6,224 nt of DNA, from contig DAIDLK010000050.1 in the NCBI GenBank assembly GCA_027449525.1, forward strand, positions 1 through 6,224. Reading direction: 5' to 3'. Each line of letters opens with the position of its first letter. The stretch's first letter is position 1. This stretch comes from Legionellaceae bacterium (lineage in GTDB: Bacteria > Pseudomonadota > Gammaproteobacteria > Legionellales > Legionellaceae). The translations under genes were made by a program, and so were the position numbers. The notes below the pieces were generated by a model that worked only from the letters and a program-made list of their open reading frames with translations, had not been told where the DNA came from and ran no database searches. Below are positions 5,588-6,224 of the stretch, piece after piece.

Positions 5588-6224
5588 ATGCATCGTTCTC
5601 ACGAAGAATTTATTACCCCACACGTACCCAAAACGGGTACTAATCGAAAAAATAGTTTGTACAATTTCATCCAGGATCATTTGCAGACGGATCTGTTAGC
5701 TGGTTGTTCTGTTTCACCCAGTTACTCTCCTACGCGTCATGCCTGGTTTATTGTCGTGCCGCTAGCAGGAATGGAACCGAATCCTTTTTTCGAATTTAAG
5801 CTGCTTAGCAGTCATTTGTCGGTTGATGAACATTTTATAGCTGAGAGTTCACCGCATGCCAAGCCATGTATTTGTGCAGCTCATATCACCTTAATTTATC
5901 GGCATCAGGTGAATACGTCACGCGGTATTCGCGTGCACGTTCGTTTTAATCAAAATGGACAATTGACGCGAGAGCCGGTAAAAGTGGTTGCATGCGACCT
6001 TGATCACCTTGGGCATGTCATTAGGACTGGCTTAAACTTACCGTTTGATCCCAAGCAATTCGATTTGATCTTGGCTCATGCAAGTGCCGCGCGAGAATTA
6101 ATCAATCAGTTATACCAGAAAAAAGCGAGTCGGTACCTTGAATTAGAGAGCCAGGCGGCCGAATTAAGCCAAATTTTGGCGCAGCAGTACGCAAAATTTC
6201 ATGACTACGTTCCGCTAGCTGACT
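5588..6224 (+). CDS. Unrecognised protein, 3' end beyond window
   Basis: An open frame of 212 codons from the ATG at 5588 to the right edge, with no stop; an in-frame TAG at 5579-5581 limits the start. I do not recognise the family. There is no signal peptide or membrane segment, so the product is probably cytoplasmic or exported by another route. Residues 1-160 look mixed, with short strand-like runs (HAWFIVVPLA at 51-60, AHITLIYRHQV at 98-108, GIRVHVRF at 113-120). Residues about 163-206 form a continuous amphipathic helical stretch that could be a coiled coil (LINQLYQKKASRYLELESQ). Cysteines are at 40, 94, 96 and 136. Only a weak ribosome binding site (AGATAG, 5577-5582) precedes it. It starts 36 bases after enhC with no terminator between, so it may be read from the enh promoter. 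My recollection is that genes next to enhC in L. pneumophila encode Dot/Icm substrates, but relatedness cannot be judged here. Confidence 0.7.
   Translation, partial: MHRSHEEFITPHVPKTGTNRKNSLYNFIQDHLQTDLLAGCSVSPSYSPTRHAWFIVVPLAGMEPNPFFEFKLLSSHLSVDEHFIAESSPHAKPCICAAHITLIYRHQVNTSRGIRVHVRFNQNGQLTREPVKVVACDLDHLGHVIRTGLNLPFDPKQFDLILAHASAARELINQLYQKKASRYLELESQAAELSQILAQQYAKFHDYVPLAD

Overview
The window looks like chromosomal DNA from a gammaproteobacterium of the order Legionellales (Legionella/Coxiella relatives). The main reason is a gene triplet that matches the enhanced-entry locus enhA-enhB-enhC in order, protein size class and domain content: a secreted L,D-transpeptidase (YkuD family) protein with a LysM-like segment, a small secreted cysteine-containing protein, and a very large secreted Sel1-repeat protein. 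The identification rests on reading motifs by eye; no database was searched. Species cannot be named from this window.

Layout. Bases 1-207 hold no gene I can support, but they carry a palindromic repeat (41-84). Bases 208-856, minus strand, hold a two-gene type II toxin-antitoxin module with the toxin first (RelE/ParE superfamily, HI1419-like) and the antitoxin second (HI1420-like helix-turn-helix), overlapping by 8 bases. Its probable promoter (862-890) has a 7+6+7 inverted-repeat operator lodged between the -35 and -10 boxes. A second copy of 32 bases of the palindromic repeat lies at 956-987, so the module sits between two direct repeats (30 of 32 bases identical). Bases 857-1103 are a divergent intergenic region with the module's promoter on one side and a plausible enhA promoter (1016-1044) on the other. 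From 1104 to 5551 run enhA, enhB and enhC on the plus strand: enhA and enhB overlap by ATGA, enhC starts 27 bases after enhB behind its own strong ribosome binding site, and no terminator is visible between them. From 5588 to the right edge an unrecognised reading frame of at least 212 codons starts on the same strand, 36 bases after the enhC stop.

How the parts work together. All three Enh proteins carry a signal peptide and are expected in the periplasm. EnhA would act on peptidoglycan. EnhC is a long helical solenoid; its Legionella pneumophila counterpart is known to bind and restrain the soluble lytic transglycosylase Slt, limiting release of NOD1-stimulating muropeptides. The operon therefore looks like a cell-wall management unit important in an intracellular lifestyle. 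The toxin-antitoxin module is unrelated in function and looks AT-richer and recently placed. The downstream gene is the least explained part of the window.
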